Part shown: in pieces, positions 43,732 to 55,644 of the stretch
Layout of the letters: every line of letters begins with the position of its first letter
Position numbering within the stretch: position 1 is the stretch's first letter
NCBI GenBank assembly: GCA_001600095.1
Contig: BCIX01000001.1
Span: 2,691,198-2,755,197 of the forward strand
Direction of reading: 5' to 3'
Source: Bullera alba
Lineage: Eukaryota > Basidiomycota > Tremellomycetes > Tremellales > Bulleraceae
Length of the DNA: 64,000 nt
The notes under the pieces: model-generated
Told to the model about the DNA's origin: nothing
What the model saw: only the letters and a program-made list of their open reading frames with translations
Database searches by the model: none
Translations under genes and position numbers: made by a program

Positions 43732-44280
43732 ATGCAAGCTAGATGTCATACGCTCGTGACGTCCATACTGGTTGGGCGGGCTGATGTGATACCTGAATCA
43801 TATGGAGGCGCAGTGGACGCATCACGTAGATCTTGCTTACGGACACCTTCGTACAACTGGGCATGCATCGTCCAAGCCATGTATAGGCTAGGATGGGTTG
43901 ACCTCTCTCTGCCCATGCATACTGTAACACCGTTGCCACACTTGCATCCTTTGTGTATCGCCGAGATAACGCCGGCCCGAGTGTTCCCGGGGGACCCTGG
44001 AAAAACCAGCCGCCCAGGACCCCACTCCAACTTGTGAAAAAAGATTCGTCCCTCCTCCCTTCTTCTTCTTCAACTCACCACTCTTTCTCTTCTCTACTTT
44101 CCGGGTTCTCAGATCACGAGGAAGGTGAGTAGAGCATTTGAGACCGTATTCTCTACCCGCTCTTCGCCAGCTTTTCCCGCTTTCTTTCGCGTCTTCCGGG
44201 GCGCGAAAAGCGATCCACTTGCTGCGCGCTTTCGGTTTCGCCTACATGCTCGATAGCTGATTGTCCTCAGTAACGACAAA
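43732..44280. other. Promoter and 5' UTR region of the ADP/ATP carrier
   Basis: This 550-bp interval precedes the ADP/ATP carrier. A strongly pyrimidine-rich leader (ccctcctcccttcttcttcttcaactcaccactctttctcttc) lies at 44050-44098. It is followed by a probable 5' UTR intron at 44125-44270 (gtgagt donor, ctgattgtcctcag acceptor), ending 10 nt before the ATG. No gene was identified. Confidence 0.6.
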
Positions 44281-45381
44281 ATGGCCGACGCTGTTAGAAA
44301 ACCCAAAGATGCCAAGGCATTCATGACCGACTTCTTGATGGGTGGTGTTTCCGCCGCTGTCGCCAAGACCGCTGCCGCCCCCATTGAGCGAATCAAGCTC
44401 TTGGTCCAGAACCAGGACGAGATGTGAGCTTATCGCGCTCGGATATAGAGGACTGTTGCTTATTTTGCATCACAGGATCAAGCAGGGCCGACTTGCTACC
44501 CCATACAAGGGTATCAGCGACTGTTTCTCCCGAACCTACGCCGACGAGGGTCTCGTTTCCCTGTGGAGAGGTAACACCGCCAACGTCATCCGATACTTCC
44601 CCACCCAGGCCCTCAACTTCGCCTTCAAGGACTACTTCAAGTCCCTGTTCGGTTTCAAGAAGTCCGACGGCTACTGGAAGTGGTTCGGTGGTAACATCGC
44701 CTCCGTGAGTTATGTGTTTCGACTTGTGCTTGAGCGGATTCTAACTCCCTTCTTAGGGTGGTGCTGCTGGTGCCTCGTCTTTGCTCTTCGTCTACTCTCT
44801 CGACTACGCCCGAACCCGACTTGCCAACGACAACAAATCCGCTACCAAGGGTGGAACACGTCAATTCAACGGTTTAGTCGATGTCTACAGAAAGACCCTC
44901 GCTTCCGATGGTATCGCTGGTCTCTACCGAGGTTTCGTTCCTTCCGTCGTTGGTATCATTGTCTACCGAGGTCTCTACTTCGGTCTGTACGACTCTATCA
45001 AGCCTGTCATCCTTGTCGGTCCTCTTGAGGGCAACTTCCTCGCCTCCTTCCTCCTCGGTTGGGGTGTCACCACTGGTGCTGGTCTTGCCTCGTACCCTCT
45101 CGATACTATTCGACGACGAATGATGATGACCTCTGGTGGAACTGTTCACTACAAGTCCATGGTGGACGCTGGATCGCAGATCGTCGCCAAAGAGGGTGTC
45201 AAGTCTCTCTTCAAGGGTGCCGGTGCCAACATCCTCCGAGGTGTTGCCGGTGCTGGTGTGCTTTCCCTCTACGACAAGCTCCAGGAGCTTATGTTCGGAA
45301 AGGTCTACTCTGTGAGTGTGCTTAGTATGGGAATCATCGACCGCGTACTGATAGGTCTGTTCATAGGGTGGTTCCGGATAA
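44281..45381 (+). CDS. AAC: Mitochondrial ADP/ATP carrier
   Basis: This carrier exchanges cytosolic ADP for matrix ATP across the inner mitochondrial membrane. Exons 44281-44423, 44476-44704, 44757-45311 and 45367-45381 encode 313 aa. All three carrier repeats are visible: [74 protein letters not shown] and [15 protein letters not shown]. The last contains the RRRMMM signature specific to ADP/ATP carriers. The final exon adds only GGSG and the stop. A likely 5' UTR intron (44125-44270) and a long pyrimidine-rich leader fit high expression. Codon use is strongly biased to C-ending and favoured codons, as in the ribosomal protein genes. Confidence 0.98.
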
Positions 45382-45705
45382 ACGTCTCGGCCAACTGTTG
45401 CGAGATGAACCAGTTCTTATACATTCCGTATCCAACTACCGCCATCCTCATACCTTCTCCCCATATACAGTTTCTTTCTTTCGTCAAGGAATGCAAACGA
45501 TGTTCTCTAGCTTTGCCGCGCGGTGGGCGTACACGCAGTGCAGGCGGCTCCTGAAGTGGTGGATATGCTGGCCAATCCTGTATGACGAGTTTGCCATGCC
45601 GATCCAAACCTCCACTTCGAGCGACCAGTCCGATAATCTGCAAGCTGGGTAAACACTTGAAGCTTGAATTGCCATCTCATTGAAGTTACACGACCATGCC
45701 TGGAC
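45382..45705. other. Spacer ADP/ATP carrier - EXO5
   Basis: This 324-bp interval holds the carrier 3' UTR and the EXO5 promoter. No further feature was identified. Confidence 0.45.
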
Positions 45706-48055
45706 ATGCAGGTTGACAGCGAACCTCATCGTCCTCCTGCTCGGATTCCGGATGTCGACCTCGACGAGGATGATTACGGCTCGGAGATAGAGCTGGACGC
45801 GGAACTCGAAGGGATTCTTGCCAAAGCAGAGGCTAAAGTGCCAGCAAGGGCAGAGCTTACGGACATTGAGGATATAATCTTGCCAGAACGGCTGTCGCCC
45901 TTTCAGCAGTTCAGAAAGGGCTGGTTGAGCGTCAGCGATTTAGTGGGCACGATATGGTGCGAGGTTCAGGTGAGTAACCCTCCATTGACGCTCAGTCCGT
46001 GTTGTTATGCTGACGAGACTGCCCAGTATGACTAGTATGTGTTGAGCTCTTTCCCGTGGTACTTTTTCCTGACGTCGACAGTCGCCTACGGACGATGCCA
46101 TACCTACCGGTCGACCAGCGCCCTCAGGTCATAACCTCAAGATCTGGCACCGAGATTCCCGTCGACAAGGTCAAGCTGGATGGCAAAGAGCGCATCTTGA
46201 AGCGAGGCGAGGTGAGCTATCGTGTCAAGTAGCACGCTTGACTGTGTCTCGACTTATCATTCTGTCGCTTAGAAAATCCATAAACGTTTGGAGAGGGAGA
46301 TACACCCCGATGAAATTGTCATTCACGCTGAGACAAGGGAGGATGTTTGGGGCCTGAGGCGAGTCTCTATCGCGAGTATATGGCGCTGACTTGGCAGATT
46401 CCTGAACATGTTTTCGGCACTGGAAGCGCTTCTCACCCTTGGCAAATGCAGGGAGCTGCCTGTTGTAGGCTTCGTCGGTGGTGTCCTCATTATGGGCGTC
46501 ATTGTAAGATACATGCCATCCTCACTGAGATACCTCGCTGATCCAAACGACTAGGATGAGATCAGTCGAGAGCCCATCGATTCTGAAGGCCAGAAGCACA
46601 ACACCCGATCCAAAGTGAAAGAGGATAAATCTCAAACGTCCTTGACCTCATTCTTCTCGCCTTCGAAGCCACGTCCAGTCAATGAGACCAAGCCAGCGGC
46701 CAGAACTCATAGGCTGTTCATATCCGACTCCAAAACCAGAGCAGCTGGCACACTGCCCAAAGATAGCGATACTACAGCTGGGAAATACCAAGTCATGCTC
46801 TACAAGGAGATCCTGGACGCCATGCTCCTAGCCGCTGTCACTCCGGCTTCAACTTCAGGATCGGGTCTGGAGCAGGATCCTTACAAGGTGCTACCCACGG
46901 AAAGATCGTTCTCCTGGGCTGCTCTCTTCGCCGAGCATCTCGATTTAAATACCGAAGGTCATTTTTCCGAAGGGTTTCTAGCCCAGTCGAGGCCTGTCAT
47001 CCTTGGTAACGGCCTGAGATACGGAGTGGACGGTGCCAGATGTCTCAGAGACATGTTACACTGTTGGAACATGTATGTCGCCGCGCTCGGTCTAGGTCAG
47101 CCCCGTCCCCAAGCCCTAAGAAAGGTCGACAGCGCGAGTGCGGAGGAAAACAATCTGGGCAGAACGGAATCCAAACTCGAGCTGGTCTATCGCCGGGCAG
47201 CAGCCAGTAAACGATCGGGCAGTAAGAAGACGGGGGCGGATCGGTCTGAGCGTCGGAAGGGGCGCAGCAAAGGCAAAGGAAAGCGAAGACGGGATACAGT
47301 GGAGGGAGTGTCACAGCCCGATGTGAGCGAGATCTCTGCGGAGGAGAGAATGGTACAGATAGCCATCCAGAACAGTCTCAAGGATATGCCCTCGGCGACG
47401 GACGACATTCCTCAATCAGCTTCGACATCCCTCTCAGGTCCGCCAATCTCGAATCCCGCGACAGTCGACCAAGCAGTGCCGAGCACGATTGATACAGCCC
47501 AGGGTAGCGCGGACGTCCCAGATGCGGCGGTGAGTAGCGACGATGAGGAGCTAGCCTGGGCCGTGGAAATGTCTCTTGGAGCCGACGCCAACACCATCAC
47601 CTTGGAAGATCGGGGCGAAGTGATCCTGCGCGGGTCTCAGGGGACGGCTTTGGCCAATCGATCATCGCCACCTCCCAGAACTCCCTCTCCGCCATCGAGC
47701 GATACCGATACGGAATCGAAGCCTCCACCTAGCGGTACTGCAAAGCCGTCCTCGTTAGCGCCAGCGACCTCGACCGGTACTTCCTCGGGCAGCATTATCG
47801 GGCGGTCGGTCTTCACGCACGCTCCTCGAAACCTGACGCTTCATCTGCTGTCAGTGCTAGAGTGGTGGATGGGATATAGGGAAGCTGTGGGTGTTGGGAT
47901 CGAGGAGACCAGAAGGTGCGAGTGGTGTGAATTCGAGGAAGGGTGTGAATGGCGGTCAGTCTTCAGTAGAGCTCGAGGGATTTGGCTGATACTCGGACAG
48001 AGCCAAGAAAGCAGAAGAAACTCGAGTCCGAACTCGTGGACCGTCAAGTGCCTAG
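45706..48055 (+). CDS. EXO5: Exonuclease V (EXO5/Dem1 family) with a long insert
   Basis: EXO5 is a single-strand-specific iron-sulfur exonuclease, mitochondrial in yeast and nuclear in humans. Exons 45706-45969, 46027-46034, 46082-46211, 46273-46358, 46398-46503, 46555-47954 and 48001-48055 encode 682 aa. Core motifs: LSPFQQFRKGWLSVSDLVGT with IWCEVQYDYRLRT (first cluster Cys), KIHKRLEREIHPDE, MFSALEALLTLGKCRELPVV, GVIDEISREP (catalytic Asp-Glu), HNTRSKVKEDKSQTSL, GKYQVMLYKEILDAMLL, and the C-terminal cluster CEWCEFEEGCEWR (C-x2-C-x5-C). About 260 residues are inserted before the last block. They include a basic run and two segments resembling ubiquitin-interacting motifs (EERMVQIAIQNSLKD; DDEELAWAVEMSL). 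Exon 2 is 8 nt, and the intron 46359-46397 is 39 nt with a GC donor. Confidence 0.9.
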
Positions 48056-48993
48056 TGCCAACAATTCGGTCCATCGACCTGCGACCGTCTCATCCCAACA
48101 CGAGCTGCGAAAGTCGACTCCCGCCAATGAGGTCGTCGACTCTTGCGGGCTGGACGTCAGGGTGCAGCCTGATGACGCACCACCCGACTTGAATGGATCT
48201 ACCGTGGTGGCTTTACCTGGCTCGGCGAGGAGGACACGCCTTCGTAAGCCGAAATCATCCTGCTGAAAGGCATTCAAGCTGCATATAGCCGAGTGCAAGA
48301 AGGTCTCTTCGTTGTCCTATCCAGTGTCTCAATTGTACCCCGAATGTAAGTCTTGATTGGTTTCAGAAGTCTGCTCTCACTCAGCATGACTAAATGCGCA
48401 CGTCATGACGCCAGGCTATGTTACACTGACGTCGGGTCACGGCAAAGAAGTCTCACAGTCGCTGTTTTTGACCTGTGACACATCGCCCACTCACCGAGCC
48501 CCTGCTGGGTCTGGTCGACTCCGCTTCAGACTTGTGCCCGTTCCGAGGTCCTTATCAATAATGTCTCCGAGAACAATCGCCAATCGAGACGTCTCGCTTG
48601 TGTATGCGTCATTTAACGCGATCAGTGAAAGGAGGTCCAGCTGCGACTCAAAAACTCCGCTAAATTGCGTGCAAGAGCAAAGGTCGAACGCGTCGCAGGA
48701 GACGGCGGCTCCAATTCCAAGCGAGCTGTTCTTACTTCTCATGAAAGAGCCCGCGAGTGAAGATTTCTACTTATCCAACTCTTGTCGCTCACCACTCTTC
48801 TACATACCAATATCTGAGATCGGTGTTTACTGATATCTGAACAAGGCTTCATCCGTCCGACCACGTAGTGAGCACCCCCTTTATGCCTATAGCCAGCGAG
48901 CTAATAGACCGATCAGGCTCAAACCTCCTGAGACGCCAACTCAATCAATACCAGCGACTGCTACTGACAGATTAACCTCTCGCCCTAAGCAAG
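48056..48993. other. 0.9-kb intergenic region
   Basis: No convincing gene was found. A 142-codon frame at 48405-48833 (+) starts with an ATG, but it has no folded-looking segment, is Ser/Arg-rich and has a shadow on the other strand. I treat it as chance. The region includes EXO5 3' sequence and the promoter of the next hypothetical gene. Confidence 0.45.
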
Positions 48994-49787
48994 ATGGACC
49001 CAGCTATGGGCACAGTCGTCGTCGTCGACAGTGACCTCGTTGCCACGGTCATCAATCTCTCGCAAGACGTGCATGATCTATCCACTGTAATACGACACTG
49101 GCATGGTGGTGGTAACACTGAGAGGACGTACGACATCGATTGGCGAAATCTTACCACTTCGCTCGCCGAGCATGCTTCCAATGCTGCTGACGCGGCGACA
49201 CGCCGAGCCGAAGAGGAATGGCTTGCTACGAAGAAATCGGAAATCGAGGAAGCGGATGTACCCTCGTACTGGTCTCAACGCTGGACCGGCCTCCGGACGC
49301 AGAGACGCTCACAGACAAAACCAGCAAGGACGCGAAGCCGGACTATGTCATCGGACGAGCGCGGGGTCACAAGAAACATCCGTCGTTGATTGAACCCGAC
49401 CCTTCGAGGTTGAACGCGAGCGGAAACTACTTGACAAGCAAATCACTGACGACTTTGCGATCACAAGGACTGGACCCAACCCCGAGCGGAACTTCACAGC
49501 CCAGGTTCGCGAGCACAAACTACCTCCTAAAAGATGTGGTGAGTGCTTATGAGGAATTGCAAAACCTGGAGTTTTTTCTCCATTCTGTACAACGCATCAA
49601 AGCGAACGAGATATCAGGTCAAGCGAGTCACCAGGCTCATCCAGACTCGGACTACACCTATCACGGACTTTCACCCCAGGCTCATGTCGAAGACCTGACG
49701 CAGGCTGTCACTGGGATGAAATCCACCTTCGATGCCATCATCAGCAGGGACCTCCTGAATGAAGGGGCGAACATCTTCATCGAGTGA
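48994..49787 (+). CDS. Hypothetical protein with a frame change inside
   Basis: This gene is unrecognised. The first frame starts at the ATG at 48994 (MDPAMGTVVVVDSDLVATVI) and looks protein-like to about 49260 (WLATKKSEIEEAD). The second, shifted frame looks protein-like from about 49305 (TLTDKTSKDAKPDYVIGRAR) to the stop at 49787 (LNEGANIFIE). A 47-nt intron at 49258-49304 (gtaccc donor, gcagag acceptor) would join them as EEAD-TLTDK in frame, but both splice sites are weak. The alternatives are a frameshift in the sequence or two overlapping reading frames. The joined protein would be about 248 aa, helical and acidic, perhaps with a coiled coil in the N-terminal third. It converges on SGD1 with an 86-bp gap. 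Confidence 0.5.
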
Positions 49788-49873
49788 TAGACACTACGCT
49801 GCTTGTTTCTCGAGAAAGAGTATGCATATCCTATTGCACCTTCTGGAAGCACATACATGATCCAATCGTCCGC

Positions 49874-52800
49874 CTAGATAGCCTGCGCAAGGACTAACTT
49901 TGCAACATTCAACCCTGACAGCACTGCCTGCTTCTCTTTCCCCTTGATGTCAAGATCTTCTAGTATTTTGATGATCTTCTTGCCCATCTTGGTTTTGATC
50001 ACCACCAACAGACCCTGAGCCAGTTCCAAATTACTCAGACACTTGTCGAACACCTCTTCCACGGTCTCAGGGTCGAAGGAATCGTCCGAATAACTCTTCG
50101 GCAGGACAAAGAGTGGCGATGCCGTTTGTGTCGAGATCAACAGGTGGACCAGGAAGCTAGTCAAGAAGGAGCTCGTTTGCGTGTTCAGTTCAGTCCATTC
50201 AACAGCCTTTTAGATGTATCAGCAGCTGAGACGCTGATAGACTCCAGTGACTGACCTTTAGCACGCTGATCTCGATACTGCCCCGACCAACGACGTAGGC
50301 AATCGCCTTGGCAATGTTGGCGCTCTTCCTCGCGAGCGCTTTACTGGGTTCTTGAGAGGCGAGCTCCCGTAAAAAGTCCCATAAGGCGTATTGCAACGTG
50401 AACCGGTGATCGTAGGAGTTTGCGCAGAGGTGATTCAGAACGAGCGTGTAATATGGATTGTATCGCTTTTCCTGTCATGCCTGAATCAGCTTGCCTGTTC
50501 ACATCCTGGATGCGTAACTCACCATTCCACAGCAATGCAGTGCCACACGGATGTACTCTCTCTGCTGCACATCTGTCAGACGAAGATGAGACAGTTGATC
50601 ACAAGCATGCACATAGTCCTAAACGAGGTGTAAGTGAGGCTCCTTCCGCTGTGCCCGTACCGACTCACCTCTGAAGTCATCAGAACAACGAATACAGATC
50701 GTCTGATATCGGTGTTCATCCCCTGTTTCCTCGCCAAGGCCAGCAAAGCCTTCTCATCTGTCGCAGCGTCGGTTTTGTCGGTTTCTGCCTTGACCTGCGG
50801 CTGCTTGGCCCGTGCTTCGGCAATCTCAACGAGCGGGTTGCCTTTCCAACCTGCACCTATCAACCACCACTTTCCGCGAGTGTCTGCGGTCAGCAGATCG
50901 GAGAGCGATATACGCAGGGGTTCCGTGGCCAGCACTGCTCGGTGTCAGCCTGTGCCTTTTGGTGACCGTGAGCAATGAGCAACCCACGGTGCTTTTTGCG
51001 TCCCAAAGAAGAAAGGTACTTCTTCATACGAGCTGCGGCCTCGTTACCCTGCTCGCCTTCTGCGCCAGTCTTGACTTTCCCGCTCTTGTTGATGTTCGTG
51101 AGAGTTTCCACCATAAAGCGAGCTCGGACACTGGTCGGGAATTAGCACTTCGTATTTGATAGTTTGACTCACGTCATGGTCTTCTCCTGACCTTTGACTT
51201 TGGTTTGTACCAGATTGACAATATCTTTCAAACTGGCCGGGTCGTCTGTCCTCAATTGAGGACCGCAACCTGCACGGATTGTCAACGTCAGGCCATCTAC
51301 CGGAAGTATCAGGACTCACACTTGAGAACCTTGAGCAATGACTCTGTCGCCAACTCTCCCAAGATCTCTTTCGAGCTGCCAGAGTGGATGAAACCGCGGA
51401 TCAGGTCGTAGATTAGTCCCGAACCAATGACACCGGCGTTGAACAACTCGGCGATCAATGTAAGCAAGTTGAGAGCTTCCTTCGAGATGTCGGGTGTCTC
51501 GTAAATCGTAGCGTCGATCGCTGTGGGGTCTGTTTTGGGATCCTGCGAAAGTGTGCGGTATCTAAGCACGAGGGTCTGAACAAAGTGTGCGCCTGCAAAG
51601 ACGTCAGTTGGGCGTTGATGCTTGCAAAGGGTGACTCACCAAACTCAAGCCCTATAATACGGTGAAGAGATCCGATCAAGGTCGCGTAGAGGACCACGAA
51701 CGAATCCAGCAGGTTCGATCGCGAGGATATGACTTGCATCACCAGTGCCGTGAGAGAGGTAGTCACGTCTGAAGGAAGGGTGTCAGCTGACCGGACATTC
51801 GCGGACATGTCGGATGGACGCACCGTTTCGGCTGTGATTCCGGAATACCTCCTCTACTTCGGCTATGATACCGTCCAGATTGGCTTCATTCGACCTGATC
51901 TTGGGTCAGCGTTGATCTGAAGAAAGGTTTCGGTGCTCACTTATTCAGGAGTCCTTGTAGCTTCCTCTCTAGCTTCCGCTTCTCTTCCATCTTCTCCTTG
52001 TCTCCTGCAGCTTTCTCTGCCAACAACGCAGCACGCATGTGTGGCGGCACATAGCGGGATGGTTCCGGTTTTACATCGGCAACCTTACCAGGATCCGCCT
52101 TGAGAGGTCCGCCGACAAAAGTTGTATTGTCGGTCGATGAGACTGCTTCTCCATCAGATCGACGAACAAGTTCATCGAGCTGCGTTGACTTCGATTCAGA
52201 GCTTCCGTCGTTCACATCCAAAGCGTCTGATTGTTCTCCCTCGAGATCTGAGTCGCCCGACTCGCTGCCCTCGTCGCTGTCTTCCAGCTCATCTTCGTCG
52301 TCATCATCGTCGTCGTCATCCTCATCTCCTTCGTCATTATCATCGTCGACTGAGCTCGAATCCAAATCCTCCTCCTCTTGACCAGGCTCCAAACCGCTCC
52401 CACCGGGTCCAATGATATCCGCAAAATCAAGGATGTCTGCAGGCGGTCAGCCCGAATCCGACCCCGAACCCGAGTCCTTTAACGTACCATCTAAACCATC
52501 GTCGAACACTTCATCCTTATTCTTCGCCTTCTCCTTTTGTAGCATCCACTCAAGCCATTCAATCTCCTGATCCTCAGCATCGATGGTAGATGCGCCTGGG
52601 AGCGTTATCTCCTTTCGCTTCTTCGTCTTTTTTGGCGGATCTTGCACTTCGGTTTCTTCTTCCTCTTCCCTCATGGGTCTTTTCCCTTTGGCCTTCGCGC
52701 TCATCTTCGGTTGAGCTGCAGGAGTCGCTTGCTGCTCGTCCTGTCTATAGCTCGAAGCTCGCTGAGAGCTCTGCGATGTAGGAATGGGTCCCTTTTGTCG

Positions 52801-53057
52801 ACTGGCTTTCCGCAGGTCCTTCCGACTGATCTTGGTACTACTCTCGCCTGGCAGATGTCAGTATGGATATCATCGATCCAAGCGCGGGTGAATGACTCAC
52901 CATAAGTAGCGTGAACCTCGTCCATGAGGTTTGAAGGCAATGTCGGTCTCACGGCTGGCCTTCCTCCACGACCCCGAGCTCCGCCCCTACCTCCTCTCGC
53001 ATTCGCTCCACCTCCTCTGTATTCACCTCGTGATCCTGCGTCTCCATATGGTGCCAT
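49874..53057 (-). CDS. SGD1: SGD1/NOM1 nucleolar MIF4G-MA3 protein
   Basis: This family is nucleolar and needed for 40S subunit biogenesis. The gene reads from the ATG at 53057 (MAPYGDAGSRGEYRGG, a Gly/Arg-rich start) to the stop at 49874, with many introns. The order is a basic N-terminus (KKTKKRKEITLPGAST), a long acidic Asp/Glu run around 52220-52390, RYVPPHMRAALLAEKA and KRKLERKLQGLLNK at the MIF4G entry, MIF4G helices (VMQVISSRSNLLDSFVVLYA, LIYDLIRGFIHSGSSKEI), a lysine-rich MKKYLSSLGRKKHR, and the MA3 domain (NTDIRRSVFVVLMTSE, LTDVQQREYIRVALHCCGM, HRFTLQYALWDFLRELASQ). It ends VAKLVLAQAI. The YVPPHMR segment plus MIF4G-MA3 order identifies the family. It diverges from the She3-like gene, with start codons 297 bp apart. 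Confidence 0.92.
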
Positions 53058-53353
53058 CTTGATGGGTCGATCGAGGAGTGGGCTGTTGTTGGCTGTTGCG
53101 ATCTCATTGAAGGTCACCCTAGGTCTTGCCCTAGGTCACCGGTGCGTTTCAGACTTTTTCCAAAACACCAACCGGTGGGTGGCGACGGAATCAAAAAAGC
53201 TTAAATCGCAGACCTCCACCAAGTGAGACGCGTTTGAATTTGAATTGAACACAGCGACGGGACACTTGCACCCACATACCTCGTTCTCATCAACGACATT
53301 GGGGACAAAGACTAGAGGCAGACAGCGATAGCAAGGAGAAGGAGATAGGAGAT

Positions 53354-55468
53354 ATGGAGGCATCTCCCGCTCGACCCAAGCCTGAGCGCCCGGTGTCGGG
53401 GATCCCCGTGCCGACGAGCAGGAGGGCTTCGCTCAACAAGGCAACATTCGGGACGGCCGAGTCTTCAGTAACGCTCGGTCAACATCGCGACTTGCTGCAG
53501 CTGTCTCAACCACCACCTGGAAAGAACTCGCCAATAGCCCAACAGCGTCGTCATAGTACACTTGGATCCAATGACAGGTCCTTGTCGAGCCCAAGCATGG
53601 CAGAATTGCAAGAGAAAGATGATCCAGGTACGTTATGATGCGAGCGAGGGGCGATTGTGAATGCTGATGGGACTGCCTTGTAGCACACTTGAAAGCTCAG
53701 ATTGCGATGCTCAAATCCTCACTCACTGCCTCGCATCAGCGCATCATCGCCCTGACGAGCGACATCAACTTGGACTCCTCCACCAGCAGCATGTCGCCCT
53801 CTGAAGCGGGATCTCGGAGACCGTCTACCCCTATGGGCGGCTTGGCGGACTTATCAATAGCGGAGGAGTTTACGCCGACATCGGAGCACGACGGCGGGAC
53901 TAACGGCAATGGGGAAGGCGAAGTGGATGAGGGTGTCAGTCTCACGCTGAATGGATCTGGTATGTCAGGCTAACTGAGAGTGCGAGCAGTACTGACTCCT
54001 ACTAGCATTAGAGCCGGAAAGTCGCATACCGAGGTTGCCCAAAAGTGTACCGAGCTATGATCTCAGGTCGACAGCGGTCACACCCAGCCGTCCGGATGGT
54101 CAGAGCTTCCGTAAAGTCAGCGAGGGGCCTCTCGGCCTAAGTCGTGAGTGGTGAAAGGTGACTGGGATGGCTGAATGCTGATCAGTCTATAGGGATACCT
54201 CAATCCACTGTCACCCAAGCCTTGATCCTACATGACTCGCCCCAGCACAAGGGGACACTCAATACCTCGCCGACTTCGGGCCGACCAGCAAGCAGAGCAC
54301 GGTCGACTTACTCCCCAACTCCCTCGCCCGGAGATATGAGCAATCTACGGTCTCCCTATCTCGGCCCCGACTCCCCTTATTCCCCTGCCGGGCCATCAGA
54401 TGGTCGCTTCAGCCCTGCTCTAGGTGTGAGAAAGACGTCCGGAGGGAGCAGTGCAGCCAGCACTAGGGTGATTGATAGCCTCCAGACGGAGCTGCTCAAC
54501 GCCAAAGGCCACGTGGATAAGCTGAAGCAGGAAGTCAGAAGTAATCAGAGGGTGATTGGATCTGTGAGTGCAGCTGCTGTCGAAAGACCGCATAGGAGCT
54601 CACCACTTGTAGCTCACTAGACAGACGGAAGATCTGAAAGAGACCAAAGAGCGGATGAGAATGGAGTGTGAGGGTCTGAATAATGTCATCGCCCGCAAGG
54701 AGCGGTTATTACAAGGTAAGATAGCTGAGGCGAGTGAACATTGGTCGTCAGCTGAACGTGCTGCAGAGGTCTTGGAGCGGGCTCGTACGGCGGAATCATC
54801 CTTAGCGACGCATGTAGCGAACAAGAAGGCGCTCGAGCAGTCGACCAAGAAATCGCTTCAACAGATGACAAGTCAGCTGGCAGATGCACAGGCTGCCCAA
54901 CTCAAAGCAGACAGAGAAGCGTCGAGTCTGCGCGATGGAGTGAAATCGCTCCGTGACGCATGGACACGAGAGCTCAAAGCCGTCAGGGACGAGGTCAAGC
55001 AAGCGGAGGAAAAGGGGCGTGATGACACGGCTGCTGCGGTGAGTAGAGGTCGATCTGGCATGGGATGTGCTGACGAATCTGCTCAGCGGCAGAGTCATCT
55101 CGAGCTCGTGAGACTGGTGGAGGCTCAGGCGTGAGTCCACAGCTGCACCAAAGAAACCGATCGCTGACCCAGTCTGGAAGGTCCGAACGAGCGACGATAA
55201 CGTCGCTGGCGAAAGAGGCAATGGAGACGTCGAGCAGAGCCAATACAACATTCACGACACATATCGAAGAGCTCAAAGCTCAATTGGATCTGAGTAATAG
55301 GGAAACGAGTGAAGCGAAGACAACCGCAGCGTAAGTGCCCTTACTGGCTCTTTCTGTCAGTTGGCTGATCAACTCGTCAGTGGGCTGGCGGAGGAGCTTA
55401 TTCGCCTGAGACGACTAATGAGGGAGCCTAAGAGACTGTCTTTAGAAGACGCGGCAAAGTTGGAGTAG
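53354..55468 (+). CDS. Coiled-coil protein, She3-like
   Basis: Eight exons (53354-53627, 53684-53959, 54006-54143, 54193-54563, 54625-55038, 55087-55130, 55181-55330, 55381-55468) join in frame to 584 aa. The N-terminal half is Ser/Pro-rich and disordered. From about residue 330 a long coiled coil begins: RVIDSLQTELLNAKGHVDKL, KQEVRSNQRVIGSTEDLKET, MRMECEGLNNVIARKERLLQ, VLERARTAESSLATHVANKK. The pattern of this coiled coil resembles proteins annotated as SWI5-dependent HO expression protein 3 (She3) in basidiomycetes; yeast She3 is an adaptor for mRNA transport by myosin. That assignment is from memory of the family style and is only moderate. The coiled coil itself is certain. The acceptor at 54624 was chosen to keep the heptads in frame. 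Confidence 0.75.
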
Positions 55469-55644
55469 GCATGCTATCAAGCAACCATATAATATCAGGT
55501 CTACCCCATATCATACCGCTTGTGCCATAATTTTGATATCATAGTACCGCACTGCAATGCGATAGCAGGTGCTCGGGCAGTGTTCTACACGGATGCAAGT
55601 GCTGTCACAAAACAACATTATGGATAGCTCGTTCGAAGAATTGA

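Noticed and set aside
48405..48833. 142-codon frame between EXO5 and the next gene
   Set aside because: It has no folded-looking content, no promoter or intron signals, and competing frames on the other strand.
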